The position numbers and the translations under genes were made by a program. The notes beneath the pieces are model-generated. The model made no database searches. It had not been told where the DNA came from and saw only the letters and a program-made list of their open reading frames with translations. From Paenibacillus oryzisoli (GTDB taxonomy: Bacteria > Bacillota > Bacilli > Paenibacillales > NBRC-103111), in contig NZ_LYPB01000090.1 in assembly GCF_001653565.1 (NCBI RefSeq), forward strand, positions 126,759 to 190,758: a DNA stretch of 64,000 nt, in the 5' to 3' direction. Positions 1 to 8,849 of the stretch are shown here, in pieces (the first letter of the stretch is position 1; each line of letters starts with the position of its first letter).

Positions 1-1199
1 CGAATGCCAATCTAAGGGCGAAGCTGAAAAGCGGGGAAGTGCCGTTTCATGAGCCAGGACTTAAGGATAAACTGCATGAGTTGCTTGGAAGCGGTCTGAT
101 CATTTGCGATACGCTGGCCGAAGCGCTTGAACATACCTCAATCATCTTTTATTGCGTCGGTACACCGAGCCGCCCTGACGGGGCAGCGGATTTGGATGCG
201 CTGACAGGTGCGATTCGTCAATCGCTTCCGCTGCTGAGGAAGGATAGTTACTGTACGTTGGTGATCAAGTCGACCGTGCCGCCAATGACGACGACAGATG
301 TTCTCGCACCTCTGTTAAAGAACTCCGGTCATATGGTCGGCGAGTCCGTTGGACTTGCACATAATCCGGAATTTTTGCGAGAGGGGCGGGCATGGCAGGA
401 CTTTATTCATCCCGATCGGATTGTGATCGGAGCATGTGACGCATATAGTATGCGTCAGCTTGAGCAACTGTATGAACCGTTTGGTGCTCCTGTGCTTGCC
501 GTGTCGCCTGGGACTGCAGAATTCACCAAAATGGCCTCCAACGCACTGCTGGCAACGATGATCAGCTTTTCCAACGAACTGGCTGCGCTTGCAGAAGGCA
601 GCCCGGAAATCGATATCTCGCAAGCATTTCGGCTGCTTCATGCGGATGGGCGATGGCAAGGAGGGGGGATGGCGAGCTATGTGTATCCTGGTTGTGGTTT
701 CGGAGGATACTGCCTGCCTAAGGATACCTTGTCCCTGTACCGATACTCCCAGAAGATAGGACGTGAGTCCACACTTCTTGGAGGGGTGCTGGCGGTGAAC
801 GTCCGCACGAAGCGGGCATTTGCGGAGCGCGTCGTAGCTGCAGCAGGGCCTAAATCTAAGGTTGCCGTGCTTGGTCTGGCGTTCAAGCCAGGCAGCGACG
901 ATGTGCGCGAGACGCCAGCAGCCGATATTATCACACACCTACTAGAGCTTGGTGTTACCGATATTGTTGCCTACGACCCGCTAGCCATTTCACGATTTCG
1001 CGATGTTTACGGTTTCCCAATCCGCTATGCGCACTCATTAGAGGAGGCGCTGGAAGGACGCGATCTGGCCGCTCTGGTGACGGCTTGGCCGGAGTTTACT
1101 GCTCGGCAGTTGCTGTTCGAACGTGTGCAGGTAATCGACGGTCGATATTGCTTGGGAAAGAGGGAATTCGTGTTGCCAACCCAATTGAGGAGGAGTTAG
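1..1199 (+). CDS. UDP-glucose/GDP-mannose dehydrogenase family protein (5' end outside window)
   Basis: Nucleotide-sugar dehydrogenase that oxidises a UDP-hexose C6 alcohol to the uronate with NAD+. The frame is open to the left edge (first whole codon at base 3, reading NANLRAKLKSGEVPFHEPGL), so the N-terminal Rossmann GxGxxG lies upstream of the window; the GTG at 39 is internal, not the start. Visible features are the catalytic-cysteine motif GCGFGGYCLPKD, the middle-domain helix EFTKMASNALL carrying the conserved Lys and Asn, and the C-terminal UDP-binding motif LGLAFKPGSDDVRETPA. The family is clear. The exact substrate (UDP-glucose or another UDP-sugar) cannot be told from sequence. It ends 32 bases before the carrier protein gene and heads the visible part of a biosynthetic cluster that also holds a sugar-1-phosphate cytidylyltransferase-like gene, which suggests supply of an activated uronic acid. 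Confidence 0.9.
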   Translation, partial: NANLRAKLKSGEVPFHEPGLKDKLHELLGSGLIICDTLAEALEHTSIIFYCVGTPSRPDGAADLDALTGAIRQSLPLLRKDSYCTLVIKSTVPPMTTTDVLAPLLKNSGHMVGESVGLAHNPEFLREGRAWQDFIHPDRIVIGACDAYSMRQLEQLYEPFGAPVLAVSPGTAEFTKMASNALLATMISFSNELAALAEGSPEIDISQAFRLLHADGRWQGGGMASYVYPGCGFGGYCLPKDTLSLYRYSQKIGRESTLLGGVLAVNVRTKRAFAERVVAAAGPKSKVAVLGLAFKPGSDDVRETPAADIITHLLELGVTDIVAYDPLAISRFRDVYGFPIRYAHSLEEALEGRDLAALVTAWPEFTARQLLFERVQVIDGRYCLGKREFVLPTQLRRS

Positions 1200-1231
1200 T
1201 CGAGATGGAACAGATAACAGGAGGAGCTACA

Positions 1232-1468
1232 ATGGAAAAGAAAATTGCTGAAATTATTGCTGAGATGAAGGAAGATCCTTCCTTGGCTGAAACACTGTCC
1301 GCAACTTCCAGCATTACAGAAGATGCAGGATTGGACTCGTTGCAGTTAGTCAACTTTATTCTCCGTATCGAAGATGAGTTCGGAGTCGAATTCGATTTCG
1401 ATGAGTTTGACCTAGAACATCTCAGTTCAATCGAGGCCTTTTGTGCATTCATTAGAGAGCGAGAATAA
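1232..1468 (+). CDS. Free-standing acyl/aminoacyl carrier protein
   Basis: A 78-residue acidic carrier protein with the phosphopantetheine site GLDSLQLV, Ser36 being the attachment residue, and helix III containing EDEFGVEFDFDEF. It would carry an acyl or aminoacyl thioester in the cytoplasm. The start at ATG 1232 is chosen because a perfect AGGAGG sits at 1219-1224 with seven bases of spacing. An in-frame ATG at 1205, also behind an AGGAGG (about 1188-1193), would add nine residues. The next gene starts one base after this stop and encodes an ATP-grasp ligase. That pairing recalls butirosin BtrI (carrier) and BtrJ (ATP-grasp loader), so the load may be an amino acid rather than a fatty acid. 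No ketosynthase or other fatty-acid gene is near, arguing against a housekeeping AcpP. Confidence 0.88.
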   Translation: MEKKIAEIIAEMKEDPSLAETLSATSSITEDAGLDSLQLVNFILRIEDEFGVEFDFDEFDLEHLSSIEAFCAFIRERE

Positions 1469-1469
1469 G

Positions 1470-2768
1470 ATGGAGAGCTTGCGCGAGACCAAGAGTCCTC
1501 TAGCGCTTAGCGGCGTATTCAATGCGGAACGGTTTTGGCGGGAGCAGGGATTGTCGAAGCTGCCTCAAGTTGCAGACAAACAAGCAGAGCGAATTGTAGG
1601 CTTGATGGATGAACTTATGTTCAGCCTATCCCGCTCGGGCGATTATGTGTTGACGAGTCAGCCGATGCATGGTGCGCATTTGGACTATCTCGCTTCAATC
1701 GGATTTGATTTTACGAATGTCATTTGTGATACGGCAGACGAAAATATGGACATGATGAATCTTCCTAAGTTGCCGTTTAATTGTACGTTCAATTCATTCG
1801 CTGTGCTTCCCCACCATAAGCAACTGTCAGAGTTGCTGGGGATTGTGTACAGCGAGCCGGAGAATGAAATCATTCGGTGGGTGAACGGCAAACATTATTC
1901 CACAGATATGCGTTCAAGGCTAGGAATTCCTAATCCTGCGCGCATAGCAACTAGCTCAGAGGAATTGCAAGAGATGGCGCTAGAGATGCTTAAGGAAGGT
2001 CCCATGCTGATTAAGGACGACTACGGCGTATCTGGCAAGGGTATCATTCACGTATGTGAAGAGTCAGTGCTTCGACGTATTGCCAGCTTTTTGGCTGCAC
2101 AGGAGAAGAAGGGGTGTCATACTCGTCTGATCTTAGAGCCCTTACTGCCGAAGACGTTAGACTTTTCCACCCTATTCCATCTCTCGGAGAAAGGTGATTT
2201 CCGGCTGGTATCCGTGCAGCAGATGATCAATCGTGATTTTGCTTTTCGCGGTATTGTAACACCAAATGATGCCTTCCACATGGAGCTAGAAGCGATTGGA
2301 TACCTGGAACTCATGGAACAAATCGGAAAATCGATGTATGCGGATGGCTACTGGGGAGATGTTTGTGTAGATTCGATGCGGCTTGAGGGAAATGAATGGA
2401 TGCCGATCGTGGAGATTAATGCACGCAAGTCGATGAGTCATATGAAGAATGGGATTGATGCATTCGTTGCCAGGCATGGCATGCAATCTATGTTAACGTA
2501 TTACAGTATTTCTTATACGCATGAGCCATCGTATGAACAGATTCTCGATTGCCTCCGTCGTGAGAAGTTATTATGGGATCCGAAGTGTGGAATGCCTGGT
2601 ATCGTGCCGTTGTCGGCCAATACTTTACTTGCGGGCAGCGCGCTCAATGTACCAGGAAAGGGCCGTTTGTATGCGGCGATTGTCTATCGAATGGAAGAAG
2701 AGTGTCTAGTAGTGGAGACCCGTCTTCAAGAGATATTTGCGGAACTAGGACTCCATATATTGAATTAA
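1470..2768 (+). CDS. ATP-grasp ligase, candidate carrier-protein aminoacylase (BtrJ-like)
   Basis: A 432-residue protein of the ATP-grasp superfamily, which couples ATP hydrolysis to joining a carboxylate, through an acyl phosphate, to an amine or thiol. Seen in the sequence: the nucleotide-binding strand and glycine-rich loop MLIKDDYGVSGKG (Lys182, residues 179-191), LEPLLPK near 222-228, and the metal-binding strand PIVEINARKS (Glu315, Asn317, Arg319). The N-terminal part (residues 1-150) is a less conserved pre-ATP-grasp domain. ATG 1470 follows the carrier-protein stop by one base, so translation is probably coupled. A GTG at 1443 inside the carrier gene is a less likely start. Because it is paired with a carrier protein, and a BtrH-type transferase occurs later, I infer loading of an amino acid on the carrier as BtrJ does. 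A direct peptide ligase is the main alternative. Confidence 0.78.
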   Translation: MESLRETKSPLALSGVFNAERFWREQGLSKLPQVADKQAERIVGLMDELMFSLSRSGDYVLTSQPMHGAHLDYLASIGFDFTNVICDTADENMDMMNLPKLPFNCTFNSFAVLPHHKQLSELLGIVYSEPENEIIRWVNGKHYSTDMRSRLGIPNPARIATSSEELQEMALEMLKEGPMLIKDDYGVSGKGIIHVCEESVLRRIASFLAAQEKKGCHTRLILEPLLPKTLDFSTLFHLSEKGDFRLVSVQQMINRDFAFRGIVTPNDAFHMELEAIGYLELMEQIGKSMYADGYWGDVCVDSMRLEGNEWMPIVEINARKSMSHMKNGIDAFVARHGMQSMLTYYSISYTHEPSYEQILDCLRREKLLWDPKCGMPGIVPLSANTLLAGSALNVPGKGRLYAAIVYRMEEECLVVETRLQEIFAELGLHILN

Positions 2769-2797
2769 ATCTGGCATACACATAGGGAGTGATGAGA

Positions 2798-3904
2798 ATG
2801 AGTGAAGCAAAAATGGAGGCACAATCGACTAAACCGACTTTTGGAAACTCCGCCCCGCGTTGGATATTCCTGCAACTGCTGGAGAGCTGTAATCTGCGTT
2901 GTAGAATGTGCTATGAATGGGGAGAAAGCGGTGCATACAACGAGAAGGCGATTTTGTCTAAGTTGGATATAAACGTCGTTAAGCAGATTGTCGAATCGTG
3001 CAGTCACGCAAAGCCATTTTATGATCTATACGGTGGTGAGCCACTGATGTATCCGCACCTCGAAGAGTTGTTGGCATTGATTACTCATTATGGAAGTACA
3101 GTGCAAATGCCGACAAACGGGACGCTGCTAGCGAGCAAAGCGGAAATGCTTGTCAAGTACAATGTTGACCGCATCTGGGTTTCGCTGGATGGACCGGAGG
3201 AATTCAATGATGAGCAGCGAGGAAAGGGCGTTTTTGCGAAAGCAAAACGAGGTATCGAAAAGCTGTATGAAGCCAGAGAGGCAAGACCCGAATCCAATAT
3301 GGAAATTGGCCTCAACATGGTTGTGACGCCTTCTAACCATAAGCAGATTACCCGTATGTTTTTTGAAAGCATCGACTTATCTAAGCTTGATTGTATCAGT
3401 ATTGAAATGCAATCGTATCTAACCGAGGAGAATCATAACCAGTATGTGAAGCTGCTGGAAGAGAAATTCGATGTCAAAGGCGCTCCGATTGCCCGTGGGT
3501 TTGTACAAGATATCAGTAAATTTGCGGATATGGACTTTGAAGGGATTTTCAATCAAGTGCAAGCTGTCAAGGAAGAGTGTGATCGTAGGGGAATCTTCGT
3601 GAATTTGTATCCTAAATTCAATACAGTTGAAGATATTCGCAAGTATTTCACTGCCAATTGGCACGAGATGTCGAAGGTGAAGAAACGGTGTGTCTTTCCA
3701 TGGATCAGTACGGAGGTGAATGCGCTCGGCAATGTGACGTCATGTCACGCTTTTTATGATTTGACACTCGGCAATGTGAACGAGACGCCTTTACTGGATA
3801 TTTGGAATGGTCCGCGTTATAGCAAATACCGTAATCATTTGAAGAAGGAATTGCTTCCGATCTGTCAGGGGTGTTGTTTGTTCTACAACGAAAAGCCAAA
3901 GTAA
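2798..3904 (+). CDS. Radical SAM protein with SPASM/twitch-like C-terminus (first of two)
   Basis: A 368-residue radical SAM enzyme. The CxxxCxxC motif that binds the catalytic 4Fe-4S cluster is Cys31, Cys35 and Cys38 in SCNLRCRMCYEW. The glycine-rich YGGEPL motif of the SAM site follows. The C-terminus has the cysteines of a SPASM or twitch domain: Cys298, Cys316, then CQGCC at 356-360, with the usual GN(V)..LLDIWN stretch between. Members with this layout mature peptides (RiPPs) or dehydrogenate aminocyclitols, as in BtrN of butirosin synthesis. ATG 2798 has AGGGAG at the right distance; the GTG and ATG just upstream overlap that site. It is followed after 33 bases by a second, diverged SPASM protein. 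No obvious precursor-peptide gene was seen around it, which favours a sugar, cyclitol or carrier-bound substrate, but this is inference. Confidence 0.9.
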   Translation: MSEAKMEAQSTKPTFGNSAPRWIFLQLLESCNLRCRMCYEWGESGAYNEKAILSKLDINVVKQIVESCSHAKPFYDLYGGEPLMYPHLEELLALITHYGSTVQMPTNGTLLASKAEMLVKYNVDRIWVSLDGPEEFNDEQRGKGVFAKAKRGIEKLYEAREARPESNMEIGLNMVVTPSNHKQITRMFFESIDLSKLDCISIEMQSYLTEENHNQYVKLLEEKFDVKGAPIARGFVQDISKFADMDFEGIFNQVQAVKEECDRRGIFVNLYPKFNTVEDIRKYFTANWHEMSKVKKRCVFPWISTEVNALGNVTSCHAFYDLTLGNVNETPLLDIWNGPRYSKYRNHLKKELLPICQGCCLFYNEKPK

Positions 3905-3937
3905 GGTGAAAACGATTCCATGGAAAGAGGTGATTTC

Positions 3938-5125
3938 ATGCAACCGACCAGCAAATTGAAAGTGGATAAAGAATTGTTTGATTCTTTGAAGCGTACCGTT
4001 CGCAACGTTGTCGTGGCGCGCAAAGGCAGGGAGATGGACAGTTTATACAAAACGGATATGCCCGAATCTATCGGTATCAAGATAACGAATCGTTGCAATC
4101 TGCGCTGTAAGCATTGCTATCAATGGAGCGAAACCGGCTATCATCATGATATGGATGATGAACAGCAAAATTTGGATATCGATGTACAGATCATCAAGAA
4201 TATTCTGGATGAGACAAGGGATGCGAAATCGAGGCTTTACTTATGGGGCGGAGAGCCAATGTTCCATCGCAAGTTTAGTGAAATATTAGCCTTAGTGGCT
4301 GCCGATCGCAGGGAAACCCTTATTTGCACAAATGGCTTGCTGATTGACAAACATATGGATGGTCTTCTCGCTCTAGGTAAGGATTTGGAGCTGTTGTTCG
4401 CGATCGAAGGGTTTGAGAGGGAACATGACCTAATCAGGGGCAAAGGTTCGTTTGGCAAAACCATGGAGCAGATCCAGAAGCTGACCGAGCTTCGGGAGCA
4501 AGGCGTCTTTAAAGGCGGTATTTCCGTTCACTGCGTCATTCACGATTATATGATTGGTCGATTACCGGAATTGATGGCCTTCTTTGAAGAAAGCGGAATT
4601 GATTTCGTACTGCTTTGCTTCCCCTGGTTTATTTCGGATGAGGCTTCTCAAGAGATGGATCAGTATTTCACGAAGAACTTCGATTGGTTAACGGATATTA
4701 GCGATCGGAAATGCAACTGGCATGGATTTAAATATCAAATTAATCCAAACAATGTCCCTGCCTTGTTGGATGATTTAAAGCTGATTAAAAGCCGCAGCTG
4801 GACAACGCGCATTCGATTTCAACCGGGACTTGAGCCCGATGAAATTGAAAGTTTCGTTCGCGGCCAAGTTATGAATGTGCGTTGTGCCGATAAGTGTCTA
4901 GCATTGTCTACGCGAGTGGATGTCCTGCCCGACGGGAGTGCCTCTGCGTGCAAATTTTTCTCGGAATTCACCGTGGGCAATTTAAATAATAGCGGCTTGC
5001 GCGAGCTATGGCATTCTGACCAGTACGACCGGATACGTGGAAAAATAAATACGGAACTAACGCCAGCCTGTTCCAAATGCAGTGTGCTCTACTTGACGAG
5101 CTCTGCAAATATAAAGCATATATGA
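3938..5125 (+). CDS. Radical SAM protein with SPASM-like C-terminus (second of two)
   Basis: A 395-residue radical SAM enzyme with a longer N-terminal helix region (residues 1-45) than its neighbour. The cluster-binding cysteines are 53, 57 and 60 in RCNLRCKHCYQW, followed by the LWGGEPMF motif. The C-terminal half carries Cys316, Cys320, Cys338, Cys378 and Cys381 (CADKC ... SACKFF ... CSKC), the pattern of an auxiliary-cluster SPASM domain. The start is ATG 3938, six bases after AAAGAGGTGAT; an ATG at 3920 lacks a site. Its last codons overlap the next gene by the sequence ATGA, so the dehydrogenase downstream is translationally coupled. Reaction and substrate are unknown. BtrN-like alcohol dehydrogenation, or epimerisation of a sugar or carrier-bound group, fit the context best. 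Confidence 0.9.
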   Translation: MQPTSKLKVDKELFDSLKRTVRNVVVARKGREMDSLYKTDMPESIGIKITNRCNLRCKHCYQWSETGYHHDMDDEQQNLDIDVQIIKNILDETRDAKSRLYLWGGEPMFHRKFSEILALVAADRRETLICTNGLLIDKHMDGLLALGKDLELLFAIEGFEREHDLIRGKGSFGKTMEQIQKLTELREQGVFKGGISVHCVIHDYMIGRLPELMAFFEESGIDFVLLCFPWFISDEASQEMDQYFTKNFDWLTDISDRKCNWHGFKYQINPNNVPALLDDLKLIKSRSWTTRIRFQPGLEPDEIESFVRGQVMNVRCADKCLALSTRVDVLPDGSASACKFFSEFTVGNLNNSGLRELWHSDQYDRIRGKINTELTPACSKCSVLYLTSSANIKHI

Positions 5126-6138
5126 GTATCTTCGAAAACAAGGAGATCGTTGTAGCTGCTTTAGGATGTCCGGCTATTCTGCCACGTGCCCTGCTTCAAC
5201 CAGCACGCGAGGTTGAGGGGGTTCGAGTCGCAGGACTGGCGAATCGGACGGTGTTGAAGGCGCAGGTACTCGCCGAGGAATACGGTATTGCGAAAGTTTA
5301 TGACAATTTCGAGCAATTAGTCCATGATCCAGAGGTCCATCTTGTGTATATCGCGCTAAGCAATGAACTGCATGAGGAATGGACCGTTCGTGCTGCCAAA
5401 GCGGGCAAAGCGTTGTTGGTTGAGAAGCCGATTTGTTCGAATTTGACCGAATGGGAGAGGATCGAACGGGCGGCTGAAGAGGCAGATGTACAAATATGGG
5501 AAGGGCTGATGGTGCAGCATCATCCTTGGCAGCACACACTTCGATCCATGATCGAAGACGGCCGATACGGGCGGTTGTTAAAGACGGAGACGAGGATTAG
5601 CTTTACCCCTAAGGACAATTTCCGTGGAAATTATCGAAGCAATCCTACCAAAGGTGGCGGTGTATTTCGTGATCTTGGCTGTTATTGGCTTCAATTCATT
5701 CAGGCAATCCACGGGTTGGAAGGCGGCCGGTTCTCCGGCCAGTCCGATTTCGCAGGTCCGAATGGATGCGATTGGACTTTTCATGCGAAGGCTGCATTCC
5801 CTGATGGCCTGGAATCGACCTTCATAGGTTCATTTGAAATGCCATACAAGTCCAAGCATGTTTGCCACTTCGAACAAGCGACGGTTACTTTGGGCGATTT
5901 CTTCCGTGCCAATGTCGGACACTACAAGATCCGCCTAACGATCGAGTGGTTAGATGGCGGACATCGTGAACACATAGAGTTCGATCCGATGAACTACTAC
6001 ACAAATCAATTAAGCGCCATTCGCGACGCGCTGAGACAGGGAAAACCAAGCGAACCGTTCAACCAAGTGAAGGAGCGCATCGTAATCGCTGATACCATTT
6101 ACCAATCGGCTTTGCAAGACAGGAGCCGAAAGGTATGA
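5122..6138 (+). CDS. Gfo/Idh/MocA family NAD(P)-dependent oxidoreductase
   Basis: A 338-residue member of the glucose-fructose / myo-inositol / rhizopine dehydrogenase family. An N-terminal Rossmann fold (ALGCPAILPRALL, residues 13-25) binds the dinucleotide. VEKPI at residues 100-104 contains the conserved EKP catalytic lysine, and the substrate domain includes GGGVFRDLGCYWLQ. The chosen start ATG 5122 overlaps the stop of the preceding radical SAM gene (ATGA), and the protein then begins normally at the Rossmann strand; an ATG at 5077 would add 15 non-conserved residues. These enzymes oxidise or reduce ring hydroxyls of sugars, inositols and sugar nucleotides, so it may set up a keto group for amination or epimerisation in the pathway. 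The exact substrate cannot be read from the sequence. Confidence 0.88.
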   Translation: MSIFENKEIVVAALGCPAILPRALLQPAREVEGVRVAGLANRTVLKAQVLAEEYGIAKVYDNFEQLVHDPEVHLVYIALSNELHEEWTVRAAKAGKALLVEKPICSNLTEWERIERAAEEADVQIWEGLMVQHHPWQHTLRSMIEDGRYGRLLKTETRISFTPKDNFRGNYRSNPTKGGGVFRDLGCYWLQFIQAIHGLEGGRFSGQSDFAGPNGCDWTFHAKAAFPDGLESTFIGSFEMPYKSKHVCHFEQATVTLGDFFRANVGHYKIRLTIEWLDGGHREHIEFDPMNYYTNQLSAIRDALRQGKPSEPFNQVKERIVIADTIYQSALQDRSRKV

Positions 6139-6182
6139 CCGATTCATAGACAGAAATGGCTTCTTTGAAGGAGATGACACAC

Positions 6183-7196
6183 GTGCCAGCCATTGTCGTA
6201 AAGGATTTGAGCAAGACATTTGAATACTACAAAAAAGAAGTGGGTCTTCGTCACTCTTTAACCAACTTGTATGCACGCAAAAAGCTGTATAAGGAAGCAG
6301 TTAACAAGGTTTCCTTCGAAATCGAAGAAGGGGAAATTGTAGGTTTTCTTGGTCCTAATGGGGCTGGTAAGACAACCACATTGAAGATGCTTTCCGGTAT
6401 TTTGTATCCGAGCGCAGGGGAAGCAAGCGTGCTCGGGTACAACCCATGGAAGCGCCAAAAAGCTTTTAAACGTCAATTCTCGATCGTTATGGGCCAAAAA
6501 AATCAGTTGTGGTGGGATTTGCCAGCCAGTGAGTCCTTCCATCTCAATAAAGCAATTTATGAGGTGGAGGATAATCAATATATGCGGACACTAGGAGAGC
6601 TAACGGAGCTGCTAGAAGTGCGAGATTTGTTGAATGTACAGGTTCGGAGGTTGTCGCTTGGTGAGCGGATGAAAATGGAACTTATTGCAGCACTTCTCCA
6701 TAATCCGAAAGTATTGTTTCTCGATGAGCCGACGATTGGTCTGGATATCATCTCTCAACGCAAAATTCGAGAATTTTTGAAACAGTATAATCAGGCGAGA
6801 CGCACTACCATTATTTTGACAAGCCACTATATGGAGGATATCCAGTTTCTGTGCAAGCGTACGATCGTGATCAACAACGGTAGTGTTGTCTACGATGGGG
6901 ATCTTGCCAGGGTGAATGACACGCTTGGAGACCGCAAAGTGATCAAGCTGCAATTAGAGGAGCCAGTGGAAGTGGGCCGCTTCCGAGCCTATGGAAAAAT
7001 TCAGTCCTATGATGGTATTTATGTCCATATTGAGGTAGACCGTACGCAATTTAAGTCATGTGCACAGTCTTTGTTAGCGAATTTCCCAGTAGTAGATCTG
7101 ACCATAGAGGATATTCCAATTGAAGAAGGCATAGCGCGTCTGTACGAGAGAGGAGTTAACACCGATGCTTCCACTTCCATGGAAAACGTACGCTAA
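6183..7196 (+). CDS. ABC-2 type exporter, ATP-binding subunit
   Basis: A 337-residue ATPase with Walker A GPNGAGKTT (residues 57-65), the Q-loop region MGQKNQLWWDLP, signature motif LSLGER, Walker B VLFLDEPTIGLD and H-loop TSHYME. The C-terminal extension of about 100 residues is typical of the COG4586 type, which occurs with paired six-helix permeases of COG4587 and COG3694, as it does here. It powers export across the cytoplasmic membrane. I place the start at GTG 6183, nine bases after AAGGAG. ATG 6174 directly abuts that site and ATG 6156 has none, but either could be used. It overlaps the first permease gene by 32 bases. The co-directional sugar and SPASM enzymes suggest that the exported cargo is the cluster's product or a glycolipid, which is inference. 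Confidence 0.92.
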   Translation: MPAIVVKDLSKTFEYYKKEVGLRHSLTNLYARKKLYKEAVNKVSFEIEEGEIVGFLGPNGAGKTTTLKMLSGILYPSAGEASVLGYNPWKRQKAFKRQFSIVMGQKNQLWWDLPASESFHLNKAIYEVEDNQYMRTLGELTELLEVRDLLNVQVRRLSLGERMKMELIAALLHNPKVLFLDEPTIGLDIISQRKIREFLKQYNQARRTTIILTSHYMEDIQFLCKRTIVINNGSVVYDGDLARVNDTLGDRKVIKLQLEEPVEVGRFRAYGKIQSYDGIYVHIEVDRTQFKSCAQSLLANFPVVDLTIEDIPIEEGIARLYERGVNTDASTSMENVR

Positions 7197-7980
7197 ATGT
7201 TTTAAAATGGGTGCGCTCAGCGCAATGGAGTATCGTGTTGATTTCTTTATTCGGCTGTTTAGCGGCGCGCTGCCGATTGTCATCCAATGTTATCTGTGGA
7301 CATCTATTTTCCGCAATTCGTCATCCGCTACTGTATTTGATTATACCTATTCTCAGATGATTGCCTATTCCATTCTAGCGATTCTCACTTCTACAGTTGT
7401 AGCTGCAGGGTTCGAGCGCGAGATTGCCACGGATGTGAAAGAAGGTAGTTTGAACAAGTTCATCGTGCAACCGATCTCTTATTTTTACTTTCGTGTGTTC
7501 AAATTTCTTGGCGACAAAAGTATTCGGATTGCGGTACTGGTTGTGATTAATGCAATTGTAATTGCTATTTTGCATGTCACGCTTGACTTTCAACTCATGT
7601 GGCAGGCGGTTATCGGCTATCTCATCGTGATTCCGTTATCATTACTTTTAAACTTCTCGATCTATTATTGCATCAGCGCAATTAGTTTTTGGGTTATCGA
7701 GGCTTGGGGGATTTTTGCTACCTTTACTTTACTTGCAGGCATAGCTAGTGGAAGTATGTTTCCGATTGATATTTTTAATGCGCCAGTACAGCGGGTGCTT
7801 GAATGGCTCCCGTTTCAATATGTCATATACTTCCCTGTCAATATCTTAAGCGGCAAAGTAAGTGGTATTAGTATCATGTCTGGAATGAGCATCCAACTGA
7901 TCTGGCTAGTTGTATTCCTGTTCGTTTCGAAACTGTTGTGGCAAGCAGGGATGCGCAGATATGAAGCGGTTGGAGGCTAA
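7165..7980 (+). CDS. ABC-2 family exporter permease (first)
   Basis: A 271-residue membrane protein with about six hydrophobic segments, for example near residues 27-47, 57-80, 115-137, 143-163, 175-198 and 233-255. Its N-terminus MEYRVDFFIRLFSG and the pattern EGSLNKFIVQPISY are typical of the ABC-2 type permeases that accompany this ATPase family. The start ATG 7165 lies inside the end of the ATPase gene, preceded by GAGAGGAG, so the two subunits are probably made in a coupled way. It should form a heterodimeric pore with the next gene product. The substrate is unknown; placement between sugar-modifying genes points to a glycosylated or aminocyclitol-like compound or to a cell-envelope glycolipid. 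Confidence 0.88.
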   Translation: MLPLPWKTYAKCFKMGALSAMEYRVDFFIRLFSGALPIVIQCYLWTSIFRNSSSATVFDYTYSQMIAYSILAILTSTVVAAGFEREIATDVKEGSLNKFIVQPISYFYFRVFKFLGDKSIRIAVLVVINAIVIAILHVTLDFQLMWQAVIGYLIVIPLSLLLNFSIYYCISAISFWVIEAWGIFATFTLLAGIASGSMFPIDIFNAPVQRVLEWLPFQYVIYFPVNILSGKVSGISIMSGMSIQLIWLVVFLFVSKLLWQAGMRRYEAVGG

Positions 7981-7996
7981 ACAGGAGGAAACACAG

Positions 7997-8809
7997 ATGA
8001 GCGAATTGTTGAAGCAGACGAAACGCTACTTGTATATTTACTGGCTTTTTTGCAAGAACAGTTTCATGTCTGAAATGGAATACCGTGTGAATTTTATTTT
8101 TGGGGCGTCTATTGAAGTTGGTTATTTATGTATCAAACTGCTTTATGTGCTAGTTGTCTATCGCGCAGGGGTAACGGTTAATGGCTTGACACCTGATGGC
8201 ATTCTACTGTGTGTGGGGTCATTTACATTTATGACAGGTATTTATTGTTTGTTCTTTTATATTAATTTCGCCCGGCTCCCCGGACACATTCGAAATGGTA
8301 CTTTGGATATGATGATTACCAAACCGGTGTCCCTCCAGTTTATTTCGACGTTGACTAAATTAAATTTTGGGTTGTCATCGACGAATATCATTGCAGGAAT
8401 CATCATTATCGTGATTGCTTGGCGGCGATTGGACATGCCTGTGACGATAGATAATGTCTTGATGTATGTGATGTTTACGATCTGTGGGGTCATACTTAAT
8501 TACGCATTATTCTTATTGCCGTCGCTGTTATCATTCTGGACAGTACAGTCGAAAGGAATTAATGATGCGTCTGCTCTTTTATGGGACATGAACTATATGC
8601 CAATGACCATATACAGTAAAAGTCTCCAGTTTGTCGGAAGCTTTCTGCTTCCGGTATTTCTCATCACCAATTTGTCTCCTTTCTATGTAATGGGAAGGCT
8701 GCCGAATTATATGATGATTTGGGGTTTCATTGCTCCGGTACTTTTTTTAGTTCTATGCCGATTGCTTTGGAAGCGCGCAATCAGAAGCTATACCAGCGCA
8801 AATAGCTAG
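7997..8809 (+). CDS. ABC-2 family exporter permease (second)
   Basis: A 270-residue integral membrane protein related to its upstream neighbour. It shares the MEYRVNFIFGA segment after a short cytoplasmic N-terminus and has six predicted membrane helices, with RNGTLDMMITKPVS as the cytoplasmic loop that meets the ATPase. The start at ATG 7997 follows a perfect AGGAGG at 7983-7988; longer frames upstream overlap the first permease and are not supported. Two permease genes and one ATPase gene form a complete heterodimeric exporter of the COG4586/4587/3694 kind. The next gene, a nucleotidyltransferase, begins 40 bases on and is likely in the same transcript. Confidence 0.87.
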   Translation: MSELLKQTKRYLYIYWLFCKNSFMSEMEYRVNFIFGASIEVGYLCIKLLYVLVVYRAGVTVNGLTPDGILLCVGSFTFMTGIYCLFFYINFARLPGHIRNGTLDMMITKPVSLQFISTLTKLNFGLSSTNIIAGIIIIVIAWRRLDMPVTIDNVLMYVMFTICGVILNYALFLLPSLLSFWTVQSKGINDASALLWDMNYMPMTIYSKSLQFVGSFLLPVFLITNLSPFYVMGRLPNYMMIWGFIAPVLFLVLCRLLWKRAIRSYTSANS

Positions 8810-8849
8810 CGCTAGTTTTATTCTACATATGAAAGCAGGGGAAACGACG

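Noticed and set aside
315-938. Minus-strand open frame of 207 codons
   Set aside because: It is antisense to the nucleotide-sugar dehydrogenase, which has intact family motifs throughout.
2798-5125. RiPP gene cluster
   Set aside because: No short precursor-like reading frame with a ribosome site was found near the SPASM proteins and no peptidase is adjacent; carrier and sugar enzymes fit better.
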